DNA from: Ascidia mentula
Lineage: Eukaryota; Chordata; Ascidiacea; Phlebobranchia; Ascidiidae
DNA length: 64,000 nt
Reading direction: 5' to 3'
Assembly: GCA_947561715.1 (NCBI GenBank)
Contig: OX387197.1
Coordinates: forward strand, 21,664,266 to 21,728,265
Shown here piece after piece: positions 45,199 to 61,653 of the stretch. Positions within the stretch are counted from its first letter, which is position 1; each line of letters opens with the position of its first letter. A model generated the notes under the pieces. The model saw only the letters and a program-made list of their open reading frames with translations, made no database searches and was not told where the DNA came from. The position numbers and the translations under genes are program-made.

Positions 45199-47848
45199 AT
45201 GAATAGTTGCAAATGGAATCCTGGTCTGATTATTATATTTCTCTACTTGACGGTCTTGCCCTCGAATGCTCATGGCGAAGGTCATGCAAACAACGGGTAA
45301 ATTTAGACACATTTTGGAAGTTTAGCTGATAACTCATTGCATAATACTTCTACCAACTGCAATTTGTTTTTGACCCTTGGCAGAAAAAGCGTTACAAAAC
45401 GTCTTGTGTGTTTTGCACAAACTGCTTATAACAGCTTCAAAGATTTGACTCGACATTCCTACAAACTGTTCATGCATTACTTCAATAAGTATGACGTAGA
45501 TGAATTAGTAGTAATGGTAAAATTAGTAGAATATCTCTGACTGAAGGAACTTCTAACAATATGCTTACTCTTTTAGGCATGCATTTGGGAATGATGGAAA
45601 AATCCAGGTGGCTGTTGTTGCTTGCGGAGATGAGGAAAGGGTGATAGAGACACTTATCAATATAAAGTCCATTGTGGTTTTTGCAAGGAGTCCAGTTAAC
45701 TTCCACATATTTACAGAAGATATCTTAAAGCAAACCTTTGAAACAACGTAAGTTATTTGACGTAACTTATATTTGTGAGATAGAAGATGTAATCTGAGAT
45801 CACTATATCAATTTTGCTTTAAAACATTAAACCAAATCTATGATCAAACAAAGCTTCCATTCATTTAAAAACAATGTCGAAAACAATTGGTTGCAAGCTA
45901 CATTAAATGCCAGAACTACTTTGTTGCTGTTTGCAGACTTGTCTAAACATTTTGAACATTGCTGTTTTCACCACATATGGTAACAACAACAGAACACTAA
46001 CTTTTGCATTTTGAAGTGTTTGGCAGCATTTGTTCCTCATAAAATTTTTATTTTTATTGTAAGATTACTTGGGTGGCCTGCATGGGTGCAGGCAAAGTTT
46101 TCATACAAAATCCACTCTGTTACTTACCCTGATGATGGCAATCAAAAACAGTGGAAGAAGCTTTTTAAACTTTGTGCTTCGCAAAGATTGTTTCTTCCAG
46201 AAATTTTATCAGACGTTCACTCACTCCTTTATGTGGACACAGATATTTTGTTTGTCAGTTCAGTCGATGACATTTGGGATTTATTTTCAAAGTAATTATA
46301 GTTTAAGAATTACAAACATGCAATATTCTTTTAATTTTTTGGGGTTGTGAAGGTTTAATTCAACCCAGCTCTCAGCAATGTCACCAGAACATGAAAGGAG
46401 ACACAGTGATTGGTACAGCAGATTTGCAAGGCACCCCTACTATGGGCCAACTGGAATTAACTCTGGGGTAATGGTTTTTTAATTTCTCTATCTATTTAAA
46501 CCATAAATTTATTATTCCTTGTTGTGATAGCAAGTACAATTATGCCGTCAATGATTGTGATAAGTGCAAGAATTATCTATCAGACAAGAATCATTATCTA
46601 AATCAGTGGTTCATAACCCTTGTACAGCCATTGACACCTTTTTTAAATCATCAATTCTGTAAAACCCTATTTGAAACTTACTGTTATTTTGATGATCTAA
46701 GTTTTACATGGGTGTTAGATCATGTTAACAGAATCTTGGGGGTCTGCGGACTCCAGTTTGGGAATCACTGAACTGAATAATAATGAAAAGAAAAAAGTTT
46801 ACTATAATCTATTTACATGTTTGTTGGATACAAATACTGTGTCTTTATAGTTGGCATTCTTATTCAGGTAATGTTGATGAACATGACTAGAGTAAGATCG
46901 TCAACATTTAAAAATGATCTGGATCTTAACAGTCCAACCTGGAATGACATGCTGTTGCCACTTTACAAAAAGTACAAACTTAACATAACATGGGGTGACC
47001 AGGATTTGTTGAACATTATTTTTCACTACAATCCAGGTACGTAAAAACTACATTTATTCAGTTAATCAGAAATTATAACAAAGATGATTTATTCCAACAC
47101 ACAAAATAAAATGTGGGAATTTAAATCACTGTTCCTTACTTTTTCAATATACTGACACAGAAAATATTAACAAATTTAATGACTAATACAATAGAAACTT
47201 TAATCATGTAAAAAATGTGCTAGTGTTTTAATGAACGGACAGCATTTAGGGACTTCTACCGTTTGAGAATTTGTTTCTTTTTTATGCTTCTGTGTCTTTC
47301 ATTTGTGACAAACATAGCTCAACCTGTGCATTCAGAAATGCTCCTTACATTTCCTTGTAAATGGAATTTTCGACCTGATCACTGCATGTACATGCCACAA
47401 TGCAAAAGTGCAAACTCTGAAGGAGTCATGGTGATACATGGATGTCGGCGTGCATTCCAAGAAGGAACAAAATGGCCCACATTTAGAGCAATTTACAAGG
47501 CAATTGAAGACTACAGTTTTGAGGAAGATTTGAGTCAAATCCTAAAGGTTTGAGACAACTTGTTTTTATAGTAATTTTTATGAAGGATTTTATTCTGCAT
47601 GTGTTGACGAAACTCAAATTCTACAAACACAGGTTAAATTCGTTTTTGTATTTTTTGTTGCTTCCTGAAATATATATATATGTTGTCGTGGTAAATTTGC
47701 TAACAATCTGTGGTTTACTGTGCAGAATACACAAGTTAACCTGAACGCCTTGGAAACTACTCACTGCAAGGAGAATTCCTATGCAATTATGAACTCGCTA
47801 ATGAATACAATTCAACATCTCAAAGATGCATCACATACTGAACTTTAA
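45199..47848 (+). CDS. GXYLT1: Glucoside xylosyltransferase (GT8 family), 371 aa
   Basis: Seven exons join in phase: 45199-45296, 45577-45747, 46064-46291, 46353-46467, 46868-47036, 47336-47547 and 47726-47848. A short N-terminal hydrophobic segment ([11 protein letters not shown], about 10-20) serves as Golgi/ER signal anchor. The catalytic domain begins [12 protein letters not shown] and contains the GT8 metal-binding DTD (148-150, in [10 protein letters not shown]), then [35 protein letters not shown] and FRPDHCMY, all hallmarks of GXYLT1/GXYLT2. These enzymes add xylose to O-glucose on EGF repeats, for example of Notch. The protein is shorter than human GXYLT1 (about 440 aa), mainly in the stem region. 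A single gene probably stands for both vertebrate paralogues. The acceptor of exon 3 is AAG, but the frame match across the junction is clear. An 8-codon upstream frame overlaps the start. Confidence 0.92.
46604..46770. mobile_element. Short hAT-type MITE in GXYLT intron 4
   Basis: The 167-bp sequence begins CAGTGGTTCATAACC and ends GTTTGGGAATCACTG, imperfect inverted ends related to those of the hAT element at 32463-32942. Flanking octamers ATCTAAAT and AACTGAAT agree at 6 of 8 positions, as expected for a decayed target duplication. Non-coding and clear of the splice sites. Confidence 0.65.
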
Positions 47849-47926
47849 ATGGACCAAAACTTTTGTCCTGCTTTTCACTTTTACTCATTGCTGAAGTGCT
47901 GATTATCATGTGGTGTTAGTTCAGAC

Positions 47927-47988
47927 AAAGTATTATTGTGGTTTAGATAAAGTATTATTGTGGTTTAGATGAAGTATTATTGTGGTGT
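47927..47988 (+). repeat. 22-bp tandem repeat in the GXYLT 3' UTR
   Basis: The unit AAAGTATTATTGTGGTTTAG (22 bp with the following AT) occurs twice in full and once in part, from about 80 nt after the GXYLT stop codon. A possible AATAAA polyadenylation signal follows at 48073-48078, so the repeat probably lies in the 3' untranslated region. Confidence 0.65.
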
Positions 47989-48473
47989 TTGGCCAAATGA
48001 AGTCTGGTCCATCATTTTTTTACACAAATCTGTTAAACTTTTATAACTTGGTTGCACGAAGGCATTTCAGTAAATAAATGCACTGTGATCTGTGACCATG
48101 GCGAATAATGAGATTTTGCAGGAAATTAATGCAGACACCAGAGGGGAGCTAGTTGACAAAAAAAAACAGTTAACAAAACTTTGATATCAAAATATTTGAA
48201 AAATTCCGTTTGGTTTTCTTAGTTGTTCAAAACAAGCTTTTGTGCTGCTAGAAATTGGTGAAAAGAAATAATTGGTTGCAAATGGAATCAAATCCCTATT
48301 TATTATTTGCAGTGCTTCATGCACTTTGCGAAAAAAGAAAATATTGAAAAAGTTTACGGCCCTGTAAATACAGCACGTGTTCCGCATGATTAACCGGGTC
48401 AAAATATTACCGACGTGACCGTGGTCCGTGTGTAGATTTCATCCCGCTGTTTGTTGGTTTTTATTCTTCTATC

Positions 48474-50972
48474 ATGTCAGTCTCGTTTGGAAACTTAGTC
48501 AGAACAAGATGTTGTTCCCTGTTGCGGACAGGTGTTCATGTAAGTTCATTTGATAAACTAATTTATGTTATTGTTTTGTCACAACAAATTGTATGTACTT
48601 TTACAGCCAAGCGTGGTTCACATGCAACAAAGATGTCTAAACCTCCAGGAATATCAAAGTAAAAAGTTAATGCGTGACTTTAATGTCAATGTGCAACGTT
48701 TTCATGTTGCCGAAACGCCGTCAGAAGCGTTTTCCGCTGCTAAAGATCTTAGTAAGTTCAACTTTACCTAAACTGATTGAATTGTTAAGGCCAGAAAAAA
48801 ATGAGCTGTTTTTCAGTGGACACAAATGCAAAGGAACTTGTGCTGAAAGCTATGATATTAGCTGGTGGAAGGGGCCATGGAACATTTAGCAGTGGACTTA
48901 AAAGTGGAGTGCACTTAACTACAGATCCACAGAAAGTTCAGAATTTGTGCAAAGACATGCTTGGCTACAACCTTGTCACCAAGCAGACACCAAAAGATGG
49001 TGTGAAAGTGAACAAGGTATAAAGTATGTCCTGATGTAGATTTGTTTAAAAATGACTGAAACATTGAACTTTATGTCACATATTCAAAAAATATAATTCA
49101 AAGTGGTTTACTAAAGAAAATGTGCAATTATATGGAATATGTTGTGCAAGCAACATTTGCTATAGAGTGCATCGTTTTGGGAATTATGTAAAGTAACTCA
49201 CCCTTATTCTTGAGTTTTGCAACCTTTTCCGTTTAATTTTCAGAATAAGCGAAAGTTTTTATGTTCTTTAAATATTTCTAATTTTCTACTCGAACAGGTG
49301 ATGATTGCAGAGGCATACACTATAGCACGGGAAACCTACTTTGCAATTCTTATGGATCGAGGATATAATGGCCCAGTTATGGTGGGCAGCCCCGCCGGTG
49401 GCATGGACATTGAGGAGGTTGCTGAAAAAACCCCACACCTAATCTTCAAGGTTTTTCATAGCTTGAAAAACAATAAATATTTCCATTGTGCAACTGTATA
49501 GCAACTTGGCACAATGTGTTTAGGAGCCAATCGATATAAATTCTGGCATCCAAGACTCTCAAGCTATGACCATGGCCAAAAACCTTGGTTTTGAAGGTGA
49601 AAAACAATCGGCAGCTGCTGATCAGATTAAGAATCTGTACAAACTGTTTATCGATGTTGACGCCACACAGGTTGAAATCAATCCATTTGGTGAAACTGGT
49701 GAAGGACAAGGTGCTTTTCTTGAAATATATTTTGTGGCATCATATGTGTGATGAATTGCTGAAATATAACATGTTACAATTATGTGGTTGGCATAACTAT
49801 ACATATGCAGAACATATTATGTAATAATTGTGAAGCGAAAGTGCTAATTTGTTGTTTAGCTGTCATTTAGTGTAACTTTTTCTATGTTTATCGTGATTCA
49901 GTGGTATGCTTTGATGCAAAGTTGAACTTCGATGATAACGCAGCATTCCGACAAAAAAGCATATTTGACATGGACGACCAAACTGAGAGTGATGCAAGAG
50001 AAGTGGATGCAACTGCTCATGGTTTAAACTACATCGCCATGGATGGAAACATTGCATGCCTAGGTAGAGCACTGTCTAAAAGCATTTCTTTAAAGCTGTA
50101 TTTGTTTATTAAACATGCCGTGTCCGGTGTAGTCAACGGAGCTGGATTGGCCATGGCCACAATGGACATCATTCAGCATTGTGGGGGAACTCCAGCGAAC
50201 TTTCTTGATCTAGGCGGTGGTGTGCAAGAACATCAAGTCTTTCATGCTTTCAAAATTGTGCTATCTGATCCAAAGGTAAGTTTCCTCCTTAAATATCTCA
50301 ATGTGTAAGTTCATTATTGCAGAATAGCTTATTCTAATAGGTGTTAGTTTATTAAAAACCCATACCAAGTTGTTAATTAAAAATGTTGCAGTGCTTTATT
50401 CATATCATTGATATTTAACTGTTCTCTGTCCAAAATTTGTCAAAAGGTAAAGGCTATTTTGGTGAATATCTTCGGGGGAATTGTGGATTGTAAGATTATC
50501 GCGAATGGGATTGTTAAAGCTGGGAAGGAACTTGGCATTAAGTTTCCCCTGGTAGTTCGCCTTGAAGGTAAGTTCTGCTCCTTTCAAAAGTACACAAATA
50601 AACATATATGAAACATCCAAATATACCCCAAAACAGTGTCAGACAATCAGCGCAAGTGCGATCCTTGTATTTTTTCATCAGGAATCGACAGAAATTTTAT
50701 TTTTCCCCAATGGCATCGTCAGTTTCTGTTCTAATTTAAATTGAATTTTTTGCAAGAATATTATTCATTGATAACTTACACAAAATGAAAACAAATGCAA
50801 CTGTGGTGTTTATTAAGGAGTTTTTTGCCTACTCTAAAAACATGGTAACTTTTATTCAGGAATGAACGTTGATGCCGCGAAAAAGATTCTGGCCGAGTCA
50901 AAATTGCCCATTACAAGTGCAGACGACTTCGGTGACGCGGCACGTAAAGTTGTGGCTTGTGTACCAAGTTAA
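48474..50972 (+). CDS. SUCLG2: GTP-forming succinyl-CoA ligase beta subunit, mitochondrial, 429 aa
   Basis: Nine exons join in phase: 48474-48539, 48607-48751, 48817-49016, 49298-49450, 49524-49710, 49902-50063, 50133-50275, 50447-50567 and 50860-50972. Exon 1 encodes an Arg/Ser/Cys-rich mitochondrial presequence. [12 protein letters not shown] starts the mature ATP-grasp region; the nucleotide-loop sequence ILAGGRGHG lies at 84-92 and [19 protein letters not shown] follows. The CoA-ligase half has [34 protein letters not shown] and PLVVRLEG. Residue choices such as EYQSKKLM and LDGNIACLVNGAG-type context fit SUCLG2 (human 432 aa) better than ATP-specific SUCLA2. The enzyme, paired with the alpha subunit, turns succinyl-CoA into succinate plus GTP in the TCA cycle. 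The exon 5 donor is a weak GTGCTT. An AATAAA lies at 51113-51118. Confidence 0.94.
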
Positions 50973-51629
50973 CACCTCACACTATTTTCGTTTAGCTGTT
51001 CTTTCTCTTTCGTTTTATCATTCGGAAGTGTCCATTGTCGGGCCATAGTTCAAGCATTGGGCTGTAGTCTATCATGACCCAAGTATTTCAAAATATTTTA
51101 AAAGAAATCATGAATAAAATCGCTGCGAAATTATAATAATGATGATAATTTGGCTTTTTACCAACCGGTACTATATTTGCAGTTAAAACATTTTATGTCG
51201 CCAACAATTTCGTGATTATCATGACGCGTTTAATTGGGTGTCGATGAAGTTTCTCAAGAACCGTCGTCTGTTATTCGATAGAAACGTACTTTTCTCCAAT
51301 TGCCAAATTTTAAAAATAAACAGCGTTTCTTTTCAAGCTTCATGTGCGATTCTGCACGAAAATAAAGTGAATATGGTGGCTTACAGGAACGGTGTCAAGT
51401 TAAACAAATTAACATAAATATGATTTTTTGAAACGTTAGACGCAAAGATAGACGTTTGTCCGCTATAAAGGCCATAACTATATTTTGTTCAATCTTGTCG
51501 AAATGATTTGGACACCAAACACTCCGTTGGTAAACATGCAGTTTTATTTATCGTACAGACTAGTCGTAATATCCGCATTGTCCAACAGGCCAATCACATG
51601 AGTAATGGTACACTGTCATGGCTAGGCCG

Positions 51630-51745
51630 TAGTTTCGAAGCTTTGACACCATATATGCTGGGACAACCTATTTCGTTTGCGCTTAAACTTCATTGGAAGT
51701 AGGGGTATTCCCCAGACATCCAGGCTATTCATCGGCTTGGGATTC
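51630..51745 (+). repeat. Dispersed repeat, copy 1 (inverted partner at 54360-54475)
   Basis: This stretch, including GACAACCTATTTCGTTTGCG and GAAGTAGGGGTATTCCCC, is about 80 percent similar to the reverse complement of 54360-54475. The two copies lie on either side of PTGR1 exons 1 to 3. No coding capacity and no visible ends, so the family is unknown. Confidence 0.6.
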
Positions 51746-52410
51746 ATTTACATACAGCTGATGAATAATTTTTTAACTGTCCGCCACGCCAATATTTCGA
51801 GCCAGACATAAGAGTGTATTTTTACATTTGAGCATTTCTCACGCTTCAGTGCGCCCAGCAGTGACGTTGCCAGTCTGTTATGGTTTCACTTTCTGTTGTA
51901 CTCCAGGAATATTCGATTTAAAGTTTGATTTTATGAGATAGCAGGATGGTATCCACTATGCAATTACCAAAATTAATGTTTGTTTTGGATTGTCAGTGCT
52001 GTAGAATCATATGTAAACAAATACGCCTCGAAATATGCGCCTTAAAATGAAGTTATGATGAAACAAATGGTCACAAAACATAAAAAAAGGTTTTCAATCC
52101 GTACAAATTATTCAAGTATTACAACTACGCAGCTTTAGGCCATTCTGACATTGCGCAGTTTCAAAGGCGTGCATGATTCAGCATTTTAGTTTTTAAGAAC
52201 GCAATGACAGGAATGGAAAAACGTTTTTTGGGGAAAAGCAAGGTTGGCAAACCGGTTAGAAACCTCACTAGCAGAGAATGAAACAACTGATCCACAAAGG
52301 TCATTCGTTTCGACCTATCGTGTTAGGCGGCAGCAGAAAATAACACCGACTAGTTCTTTTGGTATAGCTGTGCCAGTCACTTCTTTAGTGCAAATTGCAA
52401 GTACTCTGCA

Positions 52411-56640
<4,230 letters not shown>

Positions 56641-57417
56641 AATGATGGAAAACGAAAAATTTTAAAGCGATGTACATATATTACATGAACTTAACATTGC
56701 CTATGATTTCGGCTGATGGCACAACAACCGGGCTTGTGAGACATATACAGACGAAATATAAGAAGTATTCCTTGCATTGTATTAAGATTTTGTGCATTTG
56801 GGCCTCATTTCTTAACTAAAATTGTTGTTTGTTTGTCGTAACTAACAACTGTAACAACTTTTTTTTGGGGGGGGGGGAAATATGTTGCTTGCTAAAATAT
56901 GGTTCCACGTACAAAATATAGAAAAACAATTTCCTACGATCGGGTGCCACAAACCGAAAACACATAAATATGTAAATTTGGAATATATTGAAATAAAAAT
57001 AGCTTTGAAAAAAAATGCTGTAATACAACAGAAACATGGGTGCGATGTATCTGGAGTTGACGAGTCCAAACAGGAAAGCCAGAGCTAAAATGTTGTTTAT
57101 CATATTAAGTAGAAGTTTCGAACTCTGTAATTACTGGGTTCATCATCAGTACTATAACATTATAGTACAACAGAAACACTTATACAATAAAAACAACTGT
57201 GAAACACAAATAAGTAAGTCCTTCATATCTAACTCGTCCGAGGATAAATTGTCAACTTTTGTACAAATACGGGCAACTGTTCGTGGTGTTGTGGGCTAAA
57301 CCATTCCCTCATCAACTGACGATAACCCGTTCTTCCTCCATTACTAAAAATCGCAAAATATACAATCACTAGATATTGCCTTTGGATATACACGAGTTAT
57401 TACACTTTGAAACATAC
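56641..57417. other. AT-rich spacer after PTGR1
   Basis: Contains the PTGR1 3' untranslated region and unremarkable AT-rich DNA, with a run of nine or ten G at about 56868. I did not find a second exon for the neighbouring minus-strand gene copy here. Confidence 0.4.
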
Positions 57418-57985
57418 CTTTCCAGTATTTTCTTGGCCGCTTGTTCTCTTGTATGGATTCTATCCGGGTATCCTTTGTCGGAGCGATGTCCGAAGATGTC
57501 TCTACACTTCCGAATGTCGCCTATTTCATTAGAAAGGCAAATGGCGATACACGCTGCCACTGGGATTGCGTCGAGCATCTCTTTGTGGACATTATTACGA
57601 TCACCCCTGACAAAGAGACAATCACGCCGTTTCCAGGCTGTCGCTTGGTGGGGTTGGCGAGCAGAGAGATATCCGGTGTGTTTCCTCCCGGAGGCATCGA
57701 GAAATAAAAGTAGTTCCCCACTTTGAACTTGGACCTGTCGTTCACGATTCCAATGAGCGCGTAAAGAAAATCACGACCAGTGTGAGTATCTGAGAAAGTG
57801 TGGCGGCCAATCAGAGAAGGTACCTCGCAGATCACACCGCTCTGTACACTTTTGGAGTATCTTGTTACTCCACTTTCCAGCAAAGTCCAGTTGTTGGGCA
57901 AGTTATGGTTGGGGACTGTGACACTGGGAAGGCAGTTGCAGAAATCCGCGTTGAACTTCTTGCACTCTTGGTATTGTTCGGCCAT
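57418..57985 (-). pseudogene. Broken copy (X1) of an unrecognised gene family
   Basis: From the ATG at 57985 the minus strand reads MAEQYQECKKFNADFCNCLP, clearly related to the start of the intact gene at 61654 (MEDEYEECRDFNSWFCDNLP). Similarity continues through IVNDRSKFKVGNYFYFSM and LLANPTKRQPGNGVIV. Then about 184 nt present in the intact gene are missing, and the downstream part (MLDAIPVAACIAICLSNEIG, then ILERYV) continues in another frame. A donor-like GTATGT follows at 57417, as in the intact gene, but no last exon was found. The deletion is not a multiple of three, so this copy looks inactivated. It points towards PTGR1, opposite to its paralogue. Function unknown. Confidence 0.6.
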
Positions 57986-59840
57986 TGGCGAGAAATGTGA
58001 ACCAGACAAACTGCTAAAGTGCAAAAGGATATTTCCTGCTAAAAATGCGGTTTTTAATGTGACGTCAAACTCTAAAAATGTCGTTGTGTTATTTGACATT
58101 GTCAATTGTGACAAGTTTATGACAATTTTAAAGATTTTTTCATTAGATTGTGACCCCACATCGACTTTTGAGGTAAGTGGCTTTGATCCAGCTTCGCTGC
58201 AATGCCTTGGCTGCGATGCCAGTGAACCTCATTAAAAAATACCGCGTCTATTACTTGGTGTTAAGGGTTAAAAAATGCACCATGCTACTCGTACGCTACA
58301 AATCACTCCGTCTTTACGCTGCTTTAAGCACTGCCCACTTATAACTGGACTACAATACGTGGGATCCATATGTAAGACGTCATTTCTAAATCGGTACGCA
58401 CTAAACAATCAATTTTGCCTTCACCTGATAGTAATATCACATAAGTCGAATGACTCCATAGCCATTACTGTGATGGAAAGCAAATATTCTTTCAATCTGG
58501 TCCATTAATTTCCAAGATTTCTGCAGGCATAAACAGGAATGCCAAACCGCCCATATTTCTAAAACTTATCCTCAGTTTGAAGGTGAACAGTTTGACAAAT
58601 ATTATTGTCCCTTGTTCTGACTAAACGTCCTCATTTTAATGTTGTTTTAGCTCAAAAAATGTTAAATGCAAACATTTTACATTGTCATCAAGTTTGTGTG
58701 ACGTCACTGTATGAGCATCCAAATCTCTATTTCGTGTTGAAATTTCATGAATACTGTAACCTTACTGATAGGCCTTTTATTCAGCTGACATCCTTTGAAG
58801 ATATCGGTACATGTGCATGTAGTTAACGACATGTATTTCCTATCACATTTTCGATTTAATTCGTGACCTCGTGAACTTGTTATCATTGAGATTCTGCCTT
58901 CCTTTCATATACGAGATTACGCCTCGCGTCTATATAAAATGAAACTTGTCCCACTCTTCCATTGGCAGCCAATGTGTCGAATCTGCGGCACCTAAACCGC
59001 AAACTTGGTACCATTTCCAGCATATAACGTTAAGGGTGATGTGCATCATGCGAGAATATTTATTAATTCGTTTTAACGTGTGTTGTGACGTGGGTCATTA
59101 CTCAAACGTAGGTGTATGCATGACGCTTCACCAAGACCTTATAGTAAAGGGTTAAACTCATTATGACATCATACACATACGCGCAATTTTCTCTAAAGGT
59201 TGAGGTAATGCTTCTGCGTCAAAACACACACAGCATCGAAGTTTTAATCGAATTGTGTTAGAAACGTTCCAAAACTAACGACAACTCTATTCTACATACC
59301 ATAATACTCCACGAAAAGTGACCTCGTTATAAAAACAAGTGTTGCTCATGGCCGAAGATATATGACTTAAATAAAAAAAAATCATGATTCAGGCGTAATA
59401 TTACTAAATACGGCTTCGCTGCGTGAGTTTCAATAAAAAATGCAAGGAATAAAAGTGTATAAGAAACTTCGTAATAAAGGCGTATGCAATTTCGTTATAC
59501 AGTTGGAATGATTAAAAACAGACTTATACGTTTTGATTACCGCGCGAAAAAAGGCACATATATTGGGGTGTTGGCGTAATTGCTTTTCACGGCATACAGT
59601 GTTACGGCAAAACCAAGAGAGATGAAAGGGATCTGTTCACGTCGAGTAAGTCTGTTTGAGAGAATATCCAATAATAGCCCGGTGCTTGGTTGTATAATGG
59701 AGACTTGTTTTTATGCCAGGGGTGAGCCGTTTCGGCTTAAAAACTGTCCAAAGCAGGGGTGTGAAACCTGAGTCCAACAAAATTATTTGGCCTGAGAAAG
59801 TACGGCCCAGACCACACACTTATTTTTAGATACAGCGACA
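57986..59840. other. Spacer between gene-family copy X1 and the rearranged region
   Basis: A SINE body fragment lies at 58178-58225 (GTGGCTTTGATCCAGCTTCG). The remainder is AT-rich with short open frames and no recognisable domains. Confidence 0.4.
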
Positions 59841-59931
59841 TATTTTTTGTCAAGTTAGGGACGCTGACAAAGCCTTGGAACTTATACAGTTGCTGTGCTG
59901 TGTTATACGGTATTAAACAGTTAAGTGCAAA
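59841..59931 (+). repeat. Left arm of a large inverted repeat around gene X2
   Basis: This block (with GTTAGGGACGCTGACAAAGC) is the near-perfect reverse complement of 63206-63294. The two arms, together with retroelement and PTGR1 pieces just inside and outside them, enclose the intact unknown gene at 61654-62847. Confidence 0.8.
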
Positions 59932-59949
59932 CTTATTTTTTTTAAATAA

Positions 59950-60170
59950 GTAGCAAAATTACTTTATCGTCTGAAAGGTTTAATTTACGGCATTTCGGAA
60001 ACTACAAATTCGGACTATAGACATTCCTCTGTGTTCTCGACCAGCTTTCTTTTATTTAATAACTCAGGGCTGCAGAGCAATTGGGTGTTGCGGATCCGAC
60101 GCTAAAGTGGAATACGTGAAATCGCTTGGTTTCGACGCAGTTTTCAACTATAAGACGCAAGACTGGCCAA
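59950..60170 (+). pseudogene. PTGR1 fragment: end of intron 5 and most of exon 6
   Basis: It follows PTGR1 from intron 5 (TTATCGTCTGAAAGGTTTAA) into exon 6 as far as the codons for NYKTQDW. There it breaks, gives way to a short duplicated CCAAGCGGAA motif, and joins a retroelement fragment. It is non-functional on its own. Confidence 0.85.
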
Positions 60171-60199
60171 GCGGAAAACTGGCCAAGCGGAACGAATTC

Positions 60200-60477
60200 G
60201 ATCCGTTCCCCTACCATTGTCACCAGTCGACGCGTTGTCTGTTCACTCGAGTAGAAATTCAACCTCGAGTTCTATACGAAGTGAAATTCGACGCAGTAAG
60301 GTGAGGGCCTCAGAAGAAGCAGATAGATTACGTCGTACGGCCGAGCTGGAAGCAGATCGTGCACGTCATACGGCCGAGCTGGAAGCAGATCGTGCACGTC
60401 GTACGGCCGAGCTTGAGGCGGAACGAATTCGACGTGAGGCGGAGAATGAAGCCCAGCGCATCAGTGAAGAAGCGTAA
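60200..60477 (+). mobile_element. BEL/Pao-like Gag coiled-coil fragment, copy 1
   Basis: One frame encodes SVHSSRNSTSSSIRSEIRRS followed by a charged heptad-rich repeat (ELEADRAR units, three times) ending in RREAENEAQRISEEA. A Ser/Arg-rich lead plus a Glu/Arg/Ala-rich coiled coil resembles the N-terminus of Gag-like proteins of BEL/Pao retrotransposons, though that family call is tentative. The frame stops at the junction with PTGR1 intron sequence. The same piece lies inverted at 63476-63836. Confidence 0.5.
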
Positions 60478-61048
60478 CTTACATTATAACCGTCTTTTAT
60501 ATTTATCATGAAGCGCGCAGGTTTAAATAAGGATCAGCAGGAACAGGGGCAATGATCTTCTAGGGGGCATAGGAAAGTTACATACTAACGTTATCGTAGA
60601 AGCAATATATTCCGTTTGGCGCTGCTTCCTTCAGTGCTTCCTCCCAGTCTTGCGTCTTATAGTTGAAAACTGCGTCGAAACCAAGCGATTTCACGTATTC
60701 CACTTTAGCGTTGGATCCGCAACACCCAATTGCTCTGCAGCCCTGAGTTATTAAAAAAAAGAAAGCTGGTCGAGAACACAGAGGAATGTCTATAGTCAGA
60801 ATTTGTAGTTTCAGAAATGCCGTAAATTAAACCTTTCAGACGATAAAGTAATTTTGCTACTTGCAGCATTTTCTTCAAAATATTTTTTTTAGATGTATTC
60901 CAGTAGTTTTTACATAAAGCACTATTTTTTGCTGATTAGTGCAAGTTTTTTTGCCATTATCTTGGCAATCTGTCCCACCATGGTGCCGACGGCACCTGCA
61001 GCCGATGTGACCATCACCGTCTCCCCAGGCTTCGGTTTAATAAAGGGC
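60478..61048 (-). pseudogene. Inverted PTGR1 pseudogene: exons 5 and 6 with flanking introns
   Basis: On the minus strand, exon 5 (about 61045-60957, reading [20 protein letters not shown]) and exon 6 (about 60742-60590) match PTGR1 closely. The exon 5 donor has changed from GTAAGA to GCAAAA, so it can no longer be spliced normally. Exon 6 carries Asp-to-Asn and Asp-to-Tyr changes. Intron 6 sequence follows to 60478, where the Gag-like fragment begins. Exons 1-4 and 7-9 are absent. It sits head to head with the intact gene X2. Confidence 0.88.
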
Positions 61049-61653
61049 TGCGAAGAGTGAGTGCGACCTGGAACAGACATGTTACGGTTCATATGTGATA
61101 AACGAACGTTATGCCTGAATGCAGCCTTTTGTGCGCAACAATTAAGCCACCCCACACTCGCTCGAAAAAAGCAGGTTGTGTGCGAGGGCATTTAAACGAG
61201 TCGGCCAATACAAAAAAAGTCAGCAATAGATGCAGTGGGGCTGATGTACCTATCCAAGGACAGGCATTAGCTTAACAATCAGATAGGTTTAGCATAACGT
61301 TGACTAGTAGCATTTACAATATAACGGAACGTTATGGAGTTTTTAACCTATTTAAAACAAGATTAAAAAGCAAATGACATCAATGAGTTTCAATACATAA
61401 TAAAAACTTATAATTACGGCTGTTGTTAATGCAAAAGCGGCAGAAACAGTTCCTCATTTCCATACCACCAAACTGGACAGAAATTTACAATCTCACTTAC
61501 GACATAAAAATGGTGCAATATTTGTTGTGTAACAATTTGCATTGCCAGTAACGATGCAGTACACTTTAATGATATGTTTACATTTGCAATTTTAGGTTGT
61601 TCCGTTTAGTAAATACTTAAACTCAGTCGATCAAAGGTAGTCGATTAAAGAAG

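Noticed and set aside
60217..60477. Coiled-coil frame as an extra domain fused to PTGR1 exon 6
   Set aside because: The junction lies in a broken exon with a duplicated CCAAGCGGAA motif, the frames do not continue sensibly, and the same piece is found as an insertion elsewhere.
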